Of a stretch of DNA of 64,000 nt, positions 25,257 to 33,118 are shown in pieces. The stretch is from SXXZ01 sp041177965 (GTDB taxonomy: Bacteria > Verrucomicrobiota > Verrucomicrobiia > Limisphaerales > UBA9464). How positions within the stretch are numbered: the stretch's first letter is position 1; the number at the start of each line of letters is the position of its first letter. The stretch spans positions 1 to 64,000 of the forward strand of contig JBEGWF010000050.1 of assembly GCA_041177965.1 (NCBI GenBank), in the 5' to 3' direction. The notes below the pieces were generated by a model. The model made no database searches. It was given only the letters and a program-made list of their open reading frames with translations, and was not told where the DNA came from. A program made the translations under genes and the position numbers.

Positions 25257-25876
25257 GCGTCGCGCCAGGGGGTGAAGTTGAGGAGCTGGATCTCGGTCCG
25301 GGGCCTGCCTGCCTTGATTTCTCCGATGTCCAACCAGGTGACCGAGGCGTAGTCGATCTCGAAGTGCTCGAACTTGCGCAGGGGCAGGTCCAGCAGGATG
25401 GCCAGCGCCATGCGGATGACCCCGCCATGGGCGTACACGGCCACCCGTTGCCCCGAAGAGGCCCGAAGGATCCGTTCCAAGGCCCGTCCGACCCGGTCCC
25501 GGAATCGTTCGAGGGTTTCACCGCCCGGAATGGCGTCGGTTTCGAGGTGTTGCAGCCAGTCGTAGGCGCTCATCCCGAAGCGGGTCTGGACATCGTCCCA
25601 GCCGCAACCGGTCCACGCACCGAAGTCCACCTCGCGCAACCCGTCGACCGGGACCGGGGTCCCTGCGAACTGCCTGCGGAACGGTTCCAGGGTCAACTGG
25701 ACCCGCTGCATCGGGCTGGCGTACACGGCATCGAACGGATGCCGGGCGAGCCATTGGGCCAGCGCCTGGGCCTGGGTGTGCCCGCGGGCCGAGAGCGCCA
25801 TGTCGATCGTGCCGCCGAATTTTTTGTGGTAGAGATCCTCCACCTCGGCGTGCCGGCACAGGAACACTCGGGTCAT
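25253..25876 (-). CDS. Histidine phosphatase family protein (phosphoglycerate-mutase-like)
   Basis: Encodes 207 aa from ATG 25876. The catalytic motif is CRHAEV (Arg8, His9). The usual RHG Gly is Ala, which is common in broad-specificity members. The second histidine is in YAHGGVIRMAL, and the acid/base Glu lies in LREVDFGAWTG. It has PhoE/CobC-like length, so it could be a general phosphatase or an alpha-ribazole phosphatase, but no cobalamin genes are near. It overlaps rph upstream and prmA downstream by 4 bp each, making a tightly coupled three-gene unit. Confidence 0.85.
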   Translation of the reverse strand: MTRVFLCRHAEVEDLYHKKFGGTIDMALSARGHTQAQALAQWLARHPFDAVYASPMQRVQLTLEPFRRQFAGTPVPVDGLREVDFGAWTGCGWDDVQTRFGMSAYDWLQHLETDAIPGGETLERFRDRVGRALERILRASSGQRVAVYAHGGVIRMALAILLDLPLRKFEHFEIDYASVTWLDIGEIKAGRPRTEIQLLNFTPWRDA

Positions 25877-26610
25877 GGCGTCTTCAAGGCCTCGTTCTGC
25901 GCATCGATCAGTTGGCGGATGCCTTGGCGTCCGAGCGCGAGCAGCGCGGCCAGTTCCGTGTCCGAGAAGGTGGCCTCCTCGCCGGCAGCCTGCAGTTCGA
26001 TGAATTGTCCGCGGTCGTTCATCACCAGATTCATGTCCACCGAAGCATCCTTGTCTTCGACGTAATTCAGGTCGAGGAGCGGAGTACCGCCGAACACGCC
26101 CATGCTGACCGCCGCGACCGAGCCGGTGATCGGGCTCTCGGTCAGGGCACCCGCGGCCCGCAGCTTGGCGATGGCCAGGCTCACGGCCACGAAGGCACCG
26201 GTGATGGAGGCCGTCCGGGTGCCGCCGTCGGCCTGCAGCACGTCGCAGTCGATCCAGAGGGTCCGCGGTCCGAGCCTTTCCAGGTCGATGACCGCCCTGA
26301 GGGCCCGTCCGATCAGTCGTTGGATTTCCTGCGACCTCCCGTCGAGCTTGAGCTTGGAGATGTCCCGGGCCTTCCGGTCCAGGGTGGAGTAGGGGAGCAT
26401 GGAATACTCCGCCGACAGCCAACCGCCGGGGACCTTCTGGTCCTTCATCCACCGGGGCACCGATTCCTCGACGGTCGCGGCGCAAATGACCCGGGTGTCG
26501 CCCCACTCGATCAGGGTCGATCCGGCGGCGTGCGGGGCGATGTGGTTCTGGAAACGGATCGGGCGAAGCTGGTCGCTCCGACGCCCATCGATTCGGACGG
26601 TGTCAGTCAT
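25873..26610 (-). CDS. rph: Ribonuclease PH
   Basis: Encodes 245 aa from ATG 26610; the track upstream of this Met has no homology features. RNase PH signatures include RRSDQLRPI (about 10-18), GDTRVICAATVEE (about 37-49), PRWMKD and GWLSAEYSMLPYST (about 61-75), GRSQEIQRLIGRALRAV (about 90-106), DCDVLQADGGTRTASITGAFVA (about 120-141) and LDLNYVEDKDASVDMN (phosphate/metal site). The enzyme removes nucleotides from tRNA 3' ends using phosphate. It leads the overlapping rph, phosphatase, prmA set. Confidence 0.95.
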   Translation of the reverse strand: MTDTVRIDGRRSDQLRPIRFQNHIAPHAAGSTLIEWGDTRVICAATVEESVPRWMKDQKVPGGWLSAEYSMLPYSTLDRKARDISKLKLDGRSQEIQRLIGRALRAVIDLERLGPRTLWIDCDVLQADGGTRTASITGAFVAVSLAIAKLRAAGALTESPITGSVAAVSMGVFGGTPLLDLNYVEDKDASVDMNLVMNDRGQFIELQAAGEEATFSDTELAALLALGRQGIRQLIDAQNEALKTP

Positions 26611-26711
26611 CGGGCCGCAGAGGCTGGGTGTTTTGGAGCGAAATGCAATCGGGGCGTGCGGCCCACTTTGACCTTTACGCTGCGCCATCCGGTTCCGTAA
26701 AGCCTCACCCC

Positions 26712-27209
26712 ATGGAAGAAATGGGTTTGCCCGACCGTCACCACGCCCTCGCTGCGGAGGGCTGGTTGGGGCTGGGCGACACCGACGAGGCCGAGCGTGA
26801 ACTCGGACGGTTGAGTCCCGAGGGCGCCCGGCATCCGGCCGCCTTGGAGGTCGAGTGGCGCATCCATTCCGAGCGGAAAGCCTGGAACAAGGCCCTCCGG
26901 ACGGCCCGGCGACTGGTGGAGGTCACACCGGACCTGCCTTCGGGTTGGATCCACCAGAGCTACAGCCTGCACGAGCTCCGTCGGACCGAGGAGGCCCTGC
27001 AGTTGCTTCAAACGGTGGTCTCCCGGTTCCCCGGCGAAAGCGTCATTCCCTACAATCTGGCCTGTTACGCCTGCCAATTGGGCGAAATGGATGCGGCCCG
27101 CCGGTGGTTGGTCCAGGCGGTGCAGGTCGGGGGCAAACCACTGATCCGCCGGATGGCCGAGGACGATCCCGATCTGGTCCCCTTGAGGGGATTCCTCCAG
27201 AAGCTCTGA
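26712..27209 (+). CDS. Tetratricopeptide-repeat protein
   Basis: Encodes 165 aa from ATG 26712; ATGs at 26643 and 26721 are also in frame, so the exact N-terminus is uncertain. It consists of about three to four TPR-like helix pairs: ALAAEGWLGLGDTDEAERELGRL, VEWRIHSERKAWNKALRTARRLVEVTPDLPSGW, SLHELRRTEEALQLLQTVVSRFPG and YNLACYACQLGEMDAARRWLVQAV. No signal peptide or membrane segment is seen. TPR scaffolds mediate protein contacts; the partner is unknown. It is divergent from rph and lies upstream of the oxidase locus but is separated from it by a promoter region. Confidence 0.8.
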   Translation: MEEMGLPDRHHALAAEGWLGLGDTDEAERELGRLSPEGARHPAALEVEWRIHSERKAWNKALRTARRLVEVTPDLPSGWIHQSYSLHELRRTEEALQLLQTVVSRFPGESVIPYNLACYACQLGEMDAARRWLVQAVQVGGKPLIRRMAEDDPDLVPLRGFLQKL

Positions 27210-27259
27210 GTCCCTGGTTTCGAATAACTAACCTCCAGAATCGTCGGACGTGATAGCTT

Positions 27260-27273
27260 GTGAAAAATTTCAC
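27260..27273. promoter_or_regulatory. Inverted repeat, candidate operator
   Basis: GTGAAA-AA-TTTCAC, flanked by CTT on the left and GAAG on the right, so the symmetry continues imperfectly. It ends 8 bp upstream of the -35 box of the cupredoxin gene and is strikingly A/T-rich for this genome, as expected of a regulator-binding site. The regulator is unknown. Confidence 0.45.
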
Positions 27274-27281
27274 GAAGTCTC

Positions 27282-27309
27282 TTGACCCCGGGTGGGCCAA
27301 GTCTAGCGT
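27282..27309 (+). promoter_or_regulatory. Candidate promoter of the cupredoxin-like gene
   Basis: TTGACC at 27282-27287, a 16-bp spacer, then TAGCGT at 27304-27309. A Shine-Dalgarno-like AAGGGA follows at 27331-27336, 7 nt before the ATG, giving a conventional leader of about 30 nt. Confidence 0.45.
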
Positions 27310-27343
27310 CCGATCACCTGTACGGTCTGAAAGGGAAAACGAA

Positions 27344-28048
27344 ATGAACAATACTCTGAAATTTGCCGCTTCGGTCGCGGCTTTGGCTGCTTCCAGCGCG
27401 TTCGGTGGCGAGATCACCGGCAAGATCAAGCTCAACGGCGAGGCCCCGCCCGCCAAGGAGATCACCCCGATCAAGGGAGACAAGCTCTGCGGTGCGTTGC
27501 ACACCAAGCCGGTCATGACCCGCACCTACGTGGTGGGGGCCGACAAGGGGTTGGCCAACGTGGCCGTGTACATCAAGGCGGGCCTTCCGGCCGGCAAGAC
27601 CTACAGCGCCCCGGCCACCAAGCCGGTGATCGATCAGGTCGGTTGCGTCTATGAGCCGCTCGTCACGGTCGCCATGGTCGGCCAGACGGTGGACATCAAG
27701 AACTCCGACGCGTTCATGCACAACGTGAACTGCCAGTCCAAGATCAACAAGGGCTTCAACTTCGCCCAGACCACCCAGGGCCAGGTCAACCCCAAGGTGT
27801 TCGACAAGGCTGAGCTGGCGGTGAAGCTGATCTGCAACGTCCATCCGTGGATGGCGGGTTACCTGCACGTGTTCGACCACCCGTTCTTCGCGGTGTCCGA
27901 CAAGGACGGCAACTTCACCATCAAGGGCGATCTCCCGGACGGCAAGTACACCGTCGAGGCCAACCACATCAAGGCGGGCGCGGTGACCGGTGAGATCGAG
28001 GTCAAGGGCGGCAAGGCCACCCTGAATCTGGAGCTGGCGGTCAAGTAA
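27344..28048 (+). CDS. Secreted cupredoxin-like protein with C-terminal carboxypeptidase-regulatory-like domain
   Basis: Encodes 234 aa with a signal peptide (cleavage near GG at 21-22). The central domain (about 95-175) resembles a blue-copper fold: VTVAMVGQTVDIKNSDAFMHNV supplies His126, and LICNVHPWM supplies Cys164, His167 and Met170. The Cys-x2-His-x2-Met spacing is tighter than in plastocyanin (Cys-x2-His-x4-Met). A beta domain with GNFTIKGDLPDGKYTVEA (about 189-206) resembles carboxypeptidase regulatory modules. It probably binds copper in the periplasm, either as an electron carrier or as a copper donor to the oxidase encoded downstream. A good Shine-Dalgarno and promoter precede it, and a strong terminator follows, so it may be expressed more strongly than the rest of the locus. 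Confidence 0.8.
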   Translation: MNNTLKFAASVAALAASSAFGGEITGKIKLNGEAPPAKEITPIKGDKLCGALHTKPVMTRTYVVGADKGLANVAVYIKAGLPAGKTYSAPATKPVIDQVGCVYEPLVTVAMVGQTVDIKNSDAFMHNVNCQSKINKGFNFAQTTQGQVNPKVFDKAELAVKLICNVHPWMAGYLHVFDHPFFAVSDKDGNFTIKGDLPDGKYTVEANHIKAGAVTGEIEVKGGKATLNLELAVK

Positions 28049-28073
28049 TCCGCCACCGCTCGCAAGACACGAG

Positions 28074-28104
28074 GGCCGCGGCGTGAACAGCCGCGGCCGT
28101 TTTG
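28074..28104 (+). terminator. Intrinsic terminator between the cupredoxin gene and ctaA
   Basis: GGCCGCGGC at 28074-28082, a 7-nt loop, the perfect complement GCCGCGGCC at 28090-28098, then G and TTTT at 28100-28103. The T-tract ends two bases before the ATG of ctaA at 28106, so the hairpin occupies the place of a ribosome-binding site. Confidence 0.75.
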
Positions 28105-28105
28105 C

Positions 28106-29329
28106 ATGCATCCCGACACCCCAACCCACCCGCATCGTCAGTGGTTGTTCCGGTTCGCCGTGCTCGTGGCTCTGGCGACCCTGGGGCTCGTGTGCATCGG
28201 TGGGTTGGTGACCAGCAAGGGCGTCGGGATGGCGGTCCCCGACTGGCCGACCAGCTTCGGCTACAACATGTTCGCCCTGCCCATCTCGATGTGGATGACC
28301 GGTGGCGTGTTCCACGAGCACACCCACCGGGTCTGGGCTTCCGGGGTGGGGTTGCTGGTGGTCTTCCTCACCCGATGGGTCGCGGGTGGTGACGCCCGGA
28401 AACCGCTGGCGCGGGTGGGATGCTTCGAGGTCGCCGCCGGGTTGGTGCTGATGCGCGTCAACCCCCTTTGGAAGGGCGAAGCCCACTTCCTCCTGGGGAT
28501 CGGCGGGGTGGTCCTGGCCGCCGCGGCCTTGCCCTGGAAGAGCGCCCCCGCATCGCGGTTGTCGGTGCGTCTGGCTTGGGCCGCCTTCTGGTTGGTTCAA
28601 ATCCAGGGAAGCCTCGGCGGGCTCCGGGTGGTCCTCGACTCCTGGGCCATCGGCGGCACCACCGGCGGGGTGGTCTTCGGGATGATCCACGGGTGCCTCG
28701 GGCAGGTGTTCTTCGTCCTGGTCAGTTGCTTGGCATTCTCCCTTTCCCGCGGGTATCCGCGCTGGATCCGCAATGTCGGTCGCTTTGCAGGGGGAGGCTG
28801 GGTGTTCCTTGGTACCGGCCTGGTCTTCGGGCAACTGCTTCTGGGCTTGTGGATGCGCCACCAGCACGCCGGTCTGGCCATCCCGGATCTCCCGTTGGCG
28901 TACGGGCAGTGGTGGCCGCGCACCGACCCCGAATCGCTCCTCCGGTATGCCGGTCGCCGCGAGGGTGTCGACGTGATCACAGCCCTTCAGATCCACATGC
29001 ACCTGTTCCACCGGATCAATGCGATCCTCGCGGTGTCGGCCATCGCGATGGCCTTCCGGGCTTCGAGGGTCGTGACACCGGGCCTGCCGCTCCGGGTTCT
29101 GGGAACCGCCTGGATGCATCTCGTCCTGGTCCAGTTCGCGCTCGGATTGTTCACCGTCATCACCGATCGGGCCGCCGATGTCGCCACCGCCCATGTGGCG
29201 GTGGGATCCCTCACGCTCGCCGTGGGTTGCTGGTTCTCCTGGGCCGTGCGAGCCCAACAGGGCTTCGTGGCCCGGGTTTCCGGGCAGACCCTGGATCCCG
29301 GGCTTCCGCAAAGCGCGGCTGCCAGATAG
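28106..29329 (+). CDS. ctaA: Heme A synthase, COX15/CtaA family
   Basis: Encodes 407 aa with eight hydrophobic segments in two similar halves. Heme-binding histidines lie in HEHTHRVWA (about 70-78), IHGCLGQVF, MRHQHAGLAIPD, HMHLFHRINA and ATAHVAVGS. The AVPDWPTSFGYN segment near residue 38 and its counterpart AIPDLPLAYGQWWP are family hallmarks. The enzyme oxidises the heme O methyl group to make heme A for cytochrome oxidase. The start codon is unusual: it lies two bases after a terminator T-tract, with no Shine-Dalgarno. ctaB begins 13 bp after its stop. Confidence 0.92.
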   Translation: MHPDTPTHPHRQWLFRFAVLVALATLGLVCIGGLVTSKGVGMAVPDWPTSFGYNMFALPISMWMTGGVFHEHTHRVWASGVGLLVVFLTRWVAGGDARKPLARVGCFEVAAGLVLMRVNPLWKGEAHFLLGIGGVVLAAAALPWKSAPASRLSVRLAWAAFWLVQIQGSLGGLRVVLDSWAIGGTTGGVVFGMIHGCLGQVFFVLVSCLAFSLSRGYPRWIRNVGRFAGGGWVFLGTGLVFGQLLLGLWMRHQHAGLAIPDLPLAYGQWWPRTDPESLLRYAGRREGVDVITALQIHMHLFHRINAILAVSAIAMAFRASRVVTPGLPLRVLGTAWMHLVLVQFALGLFTVITDRAADVATAHVAVGSLTLAVGCWFSWAVRAQQGFVARVSGQTLDPGLPQSAAAR

Positions 29330-29342
29330 TCCCCCCTTTCCA

Positions 29343-30389
29343 GTGAGCGTCGTCACTCCCATCGATCCGGTCGGTCCCGTCGGGCTTCCCGCCTCCGGTC
29401 GATCGTTCCGGGCCTGGGTGACCGTCGCCAGCGACCTGGTCAAGGCGCGGTTGACCCTGATGGTGGTCCTCACCACCTGGATGGGATTCTCGCTGGGATC
29501 CTCGCCGGGCTCCGATGGTTGGACCTGCCTGCACGCCATCATCGGCACGTCGCTCCTCGCTGCCGGGGCCTCGGCTTTGAACCAGTGGTGGGAGCGCGAC
29601 CTCGATGCCCTCATGAAGCGGACCGCGTCGCGACCGATTCCGGCCGGCATCCTGTCTCCGCTCTTCGTGCTGGCCTTCGGTGTGGCCGTGTCCGTGCTGG
29701 GCCTCGCCTGGTTGGTGCGTTCGGTGAACCTCCTGACGGCGTTCCTCGGGGCGGCCACCCTCGCCATCTACGTCTTCGTCTACACGCCCCTCAAGACGAC
29801 CACCGAGCTGAACACCTGGGTGGGAGCCATCCCTGGGGCATTGCCGCCCCTCATGGGTTGGACCGCGGCGACGGGCGAACTCGGCGCGGGCGGTTGGGCG
29901 CTCTTCGCCATCCTCTTCTTCTGGCAACTGCCCCATTTCATGGCCATCGCGTGGCTGTACCGCGACGAATACGCCAAGGCGGGGTTCCGGATGCTCTCCG
30001 GGGGCGATCCCGACGGGCGCCGGTCCGCATCGTCGGCCATCCGGAACTCCATCGCGCTCCTGTTCGCCAGCGTCGTGCCCTTCCTCCAGGGGATCAGCGG
30101 TCGGGCCTACCTGTCGGTCGCACTGGTCATGGGCGGGCTCTTCCTGGTCCAGGCGATCCGGTTCGCCCTGCTGCTCGACACCCATTCGGCCCGTCGTTTG
30201 TTCTTCGCCTCGATCTTCTACCTGCCGGTGCTCCTCGCGGTGCTCGTCCTGGACCGAACCATCATGGATCGTTCTAAGGAAGTGCCTTCGAAAAGCTCAT
30301 TCCTTCGCGGATCTTCAACAATTTCTGTACCACGCCCCGGGGCGTTTGTATTCAATCGGCGGTTCCGTCTTCCGGGAGACGGGGCCTGA
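29343..30389 (+). CDS. ctaB: Protoheme IX farnesyltransferase (heme O synthase)
   Basis: Encodes 348 aa from GTG 29343; the open frame extends back into ctaA, but the GTG just after the ctaA stop is the sensible start. UbiA-family motifs are present: NQWWERDLDALMKRTASRP (about 80-98, N-x3-D-x2-D-x2-M-x-R-T), YTPLKTTTELNTWVGAIPGALPP (about 147-169), then the second acidic cluster WLYRDEYAKAGFRML. About eight to nine transmembrane helices are visible. The enzyme attaches a farnesyl group to heme B, the step before CtaA. The last 40 residues (SKEVPSKSSFLRGSS onward) are a polar tail not usual for the family. Confidence 0.93.
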   Translation: MSVVTPIDPVGPVGLPASGRSFRAWVTVASDLVKARLTLMVVLTTWMGFSLGSSPGSDGWTCLHAIIGTSLLAAGASALNQWWERDLDALMKRTASRPIPAGILSPLFVLAFGVAVSVLGLAWLVRSVNLLTAFLGAATLAIYVFVYTPLKTTTELNTWVGAIPGALPPLMGWTAATGELGAGGWALFAILFFWQLPHFMAIAWLYRDEYAKAGFRMLSGGDPDGRRSASSAIRNSIALLFASVVPFLQGISGRAYLSVALVMGGLFLVQAIRFALLLDTHSARRLFFASIFYLPVLLAVLVLDRTIMDRSKEVPSKSSFLRGSSTISVPRPGAFVFNRRFRLPGDGA

Positions 30390-30402
30390 ACCTTCATAGT
30401 CT

Positions 30403-32223
30403 ATGCAATCCTCAGCCTCCCACGCCCACACGAGCGCGACCGATGCCTCCCACGGTCATGCGCATCATGAGCCGGGTTTCTTCGGCAAGTACATCTTCAG
30501 CACCGACCACAAGGTGATCGGCATCCAGTACGGGGTGTCGTCGCTGCTGTTCCTGCTGTTCGGGTTCTTCCTGATCCTGCTCATGCGCTTCCAGTTGGCC
30601 AAGCCGGGATCCCCGATCCCGGTGATCGGCCCCCTCCTCGAGAAGGTTCTGGGTGAGGAAATGGCCAAGGGAGGCATCATGGGTGGCGATCTCTACAATT
30701 CGTTCGGCGCCATGCACGGAACCATCATGGTGTTCTTGGCCATCGTGCCGGTGCTCTTCGGCGCCTTCGGCAACTACGTGACGCCCCTGCAGATCGGTGC
30801 GCCCGACATGGCCTTCCCCCGCCTGAACATGGCGAGCTTCCACTGCTATTTCCTGGGCGGCGTGGTCATGTTCGCGAGCTTCTTCACCCCGGGCGGCGCC
30901 GCCCGGTCGGGTTGGACTTCCTATTCCCCGCTGGCCTCGGTCACCGACCTGGTCAACCGCTTCGATGGCCAGACCTACTGGCTCATCGGCATGGTGCTGC
31001 TCATCACCTCGTCCCTGTTGGGTTCGGTCAACTTCATCGCCACCATCATCCAATTGCGCTGCCGCGGCATGAGCTGGATGCGCATGCCCTTCTTCGTCTG
31101 GGCCCAGTTCGTCACCGGGTTCCTGCTGCTGCTGGCCTTCCCCCCGCTCGAGGCGGCCGGTCTCATGCAGCTCATGGACAACCTCTTCGGCAGCTCCTTC
31201 TTCCTGCCGCAGGGCCTGGTCGTCAGCGGCAACGCGTTGCCGGTGTCCGGTGGTGGCAGCCCGCTGCTCTGGCAGCACCTGTTCTGGTTCCTGGGCCATC
31301 CCGAGGTGTACGTGCTGATCCTGCCGGCGATCGGCATCGTCGCTGAAGTGGTCTCCAACAACATCCGCAAACCGCTCTGGGGTTACCGCAGCATGGTCTA
31401 CTCGGCCATGAGCATCGGGTTCCTCTCCTTCATCGTCTGGGCCCATCACATGTACCTCACGGGCATGGGCACCAAGGTGGCCACCTTCTTCCAGACCACC
31501 ACGATGATGATCTCCATCCCGTCGGTGATCATCCTCACGGCGCTGTTCATCTCGCTCTGGGGTGGTTCCATCCGGTTCAACTCGGCGTCGCTGTTCGCGC
31601 TGTCCTTCCTGCCGATGTTCGGTATCGGCGGTCTCACCGGCCTGCCCCTGGGCTTCAACGCCTCCGACATCTTCCTGCACGATTCCTACTACGTGATCGG
31701 ACACTTCCACTACGTGGTGGCTCCCGGAACCATGTTCGCCGTGTTCGCGGGCATCTACTATTGGTTCCCGAAGATCACCGGTCGCCACATGAACGAATTG
31801 CTCGGCAAGTTGCACTGGGCCGGTTCGATCTTCTTCATGAACTGCGTGTTCGCCCCGATGTTCGTGCAGGGATTCAAGGGCATGTCCCGCCGCATGTCCG
31901 ACGGCGGCACCACCTACTTCGGCAAGGATGTCGGCGTGGGTGCCGACCCCGGAGTGCTGGGCCTGAACAACATGATCTTCTGGTGCGCGGTCGGCCTCGG
32001 CATCGCCCAGATCCCCTTCATCATCAACTTCTTCGGCAGCATCTTCAATGGACGGCGGGTCGCCTCCGACAATCCTTGGCAGGCCACCACGCTCGAGTGG
32101 GCCACGCCGACGCCTCCGCCCCATGGCAACTTCGTCCAGGAGCCGGTGGTGTATCGCGGCCCGTACGAATACAGCGCGCCCAACGCCAAGACCGACTTCA
32201 CACCGCAGGGCGACAAGAACTGA
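30403..32223 (+). CDS. ctaD: Cytochrome c oxidase subunit I (aa3-type, family A)
   Basis: Encodes 606 aa with 12 or more transmembrane helices. Heme a ligands are His105 (MHGTIMVF) and His436; the heme a3 ligand is His434 in VIGHFHYVVAP; the copper-B ligands are His299, His348 and His349. Glu301 and Tyr303 in GHPEVY, together with Asn124 and Asp135 (GNYVTPLQIGAPD), mark the D-channel and the cross-linked tyrosine of A1-type proton-pumping oxidases. The N-terminus is His-rich (His7, 9, 17, 19, 21, 22). The loop between helices 1 and 2 (about 66-98) is longer than usual. Subunit III follows after 39 bp. Confidence 0.98.
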   Translation: MQSSASHAHTSATDASHGHAHHEPGFFGKYIFSTDHKVIGIQYGVSSLLFLLFGFFLILLMRFQLAKPGSPIPVIGPLLEKVLGEEMAKGGIMGGDLYNSFGAMHGTIMVFLAIVPVLFGAFGNYVTPLQIGAPDMAFPRLNMASFHCYFLGGVVMFASFFTPGGAARSGWTSYSPLASVTDLVNRFDGQTYWLIGMVLLITSSLLGSVNFIATIIQLRCRGMSWMRMPFFVWAQFVTGFLLLLAFPPLEAAGLMQLMDNLFGSSFFLPQGLVVSGNALPVSGGGSPLLWQHLFWFLGHPEVYVLILPAIGIVAEVVSNNIRKPLWGYRSMVYSAMSIGFLSFIVWAHHMYLTGMGTKVATFFQTTTMMISIPSVIILTALFISLWGGSIRFNSASLFALSFLPMFGIGGLTGLPLGFNASDIFLHDSYYVIGHFHYVVAPGTMFAVFAGIYYWFPKITGRHMNELLGKLHWAGSIFFMNCVFAPMFVQGFKGMSRRMSDGGTTYFGKDVGVGADPGVLGLNNMIFWCAVGLGIAQIPFIINFFGSIFNGRRVASDNPWQATTLEWATPTPPPHGNFVQEPVVYRGPYEYSAPNAKTDFTPQGDKN

Positions 32224-32262
32224 ACCCCGGCGCCCGGCATACCACTCCTCTACGATCAGACC

Positions 32263-33108
32263 ATGGAAATCCCCTACACGTACAAAGCCCGACCCGATAC
32301 GGGCCTCTACAATGCCAAGGTCGGCATCTGGCTCTTCTTGGCCTCGGAGATCATGCTCTTCGGAGCCCTGTTCTCCGCCTACATCCTGCTTCGGGTGAGC
32401 GCCCCCGTCGGTTTCTGGCCCGAGACGGCCCTGGCCTGGCCACGCGGCCTCCTGAACATCCCGATCGGAACGTTCAACACCGCGGTGCTCATCACCTCGT
32501 CCGTGACGGTGGTGCTGGCCTGGGCAGCGCTGAAGATGAACAACTTCGCCAGGTTCCGCGTGTACATGGTGATCACCGTCGTCTGCGCTTTGGCGTTCCT
32601 CGGGATCAAGTCCTTCGAGTACAACGACAAGTTCAGCCACTATGTGGTACGTCTGAAGGACGGCAAGGCATTGACCGGGCACATCGAGGTCGACGGCAAA
32701 CATCCTCGATTCTGGAACTTCAGCGACCAGTGGGATGTCGCGAAGTTGGCCGACAAGAAGATCGACAAGATCAAGGTCGAGGTCGACCCCCCGCGGGATG
32801 CCCATGGCCACGTGAAGCATGGAGCCCACCACGAGACCCGTGAGATCGCCGTCGCCGACATCGTCTCCCTCGGTTCCTACACGCCGGCGACCCATCCGTT
32901 CTTCGCGGTGTACTTCCTGATCACCGCCCTCCACGGCCTCCACGTGCTGGGGGGTGCTCTGGTCCTCGCCTACTTCGCGTTCCCCGGCGCCAAGATGTGG
33001 AAGTCCAATCCGGAACAGTTCATCAACCGCATCGAGGTGGGTGGCCTCTTCTGGCACTTCGTCGATCTGGTCTGGATCTTCCTCTTCCCCGTGGTTTACC
33101 TCCTCTGA
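32263..33108 (+). CDS. ctaE: Cytochrome c oxidase subunit III with a large insertion
   Basis: Encodes 281 aa with five transmembrane helices (about 19-44, 66-92, 97-117, 209-240, 258-281), the short bacterial form. KVGIWLFLASEIMLFGALFSAY, FLGIKSFEY with Glu119 and YFLITALHGLHVLGG are family motifs. Between the third and fourth helices lies an about 84-residue soluble segment (about 123-206), which is normally a short loop. It contains a His cluster (His181, 183, 186, 189, 190) and many Lys/Asp. If the N-terminus is cytoplasmic as in CyoC, this insert faces the periplasm. Its function is unknown. Subunit IV starts 10 bp downstream. Confidence 0.94.
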   Translation: MEIPYTYKARPDTGLYNAKVGIWLFLASEIMLFGALFSAYILLRVSAPVGFWPETALAWPRGLLNIPIGTFNTAVLITSSVTVVLAWAALKMNNFARFRVYMVITVVCALAFLGIKSFEYNDKFSHYVVRLKDGKALTGHIEVDGKHPRFWNFSDQWDVAKLADKKIDKIKVEVDPPRDAHGHVKHGAHHETREIAVADIVSLGSYTPATHPFFAVYFLITALHGLHVLGGALVLAYFAFPGAKMWKSNPEQFINRIEVGGLFWHFVDLVWIFLFPVVYLL

Positions 33109-33118
33109 TTCAAGATTT

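Noticed and set aside
27314..29767. Minus-strand open frame of 817 codons over the cupredoxin gene and ctaA
   Set aside because: Opposite to well-supported genes and with no recognisable domain.
30397..30402. TAGTCT box directly before the ctaD start
   Set aside because: It touches the ATG, so transcription would begin inside the coding region. There is also no -35 at the right distance.
30412..33057. Open frame of 881 codons antisense to the oxidase subunits
   Set aside because: Shadow of ctaD/ctaE codon usage. The composition (Glu/His/Arg-rich) is typical of reverse-strand GC artefacts.
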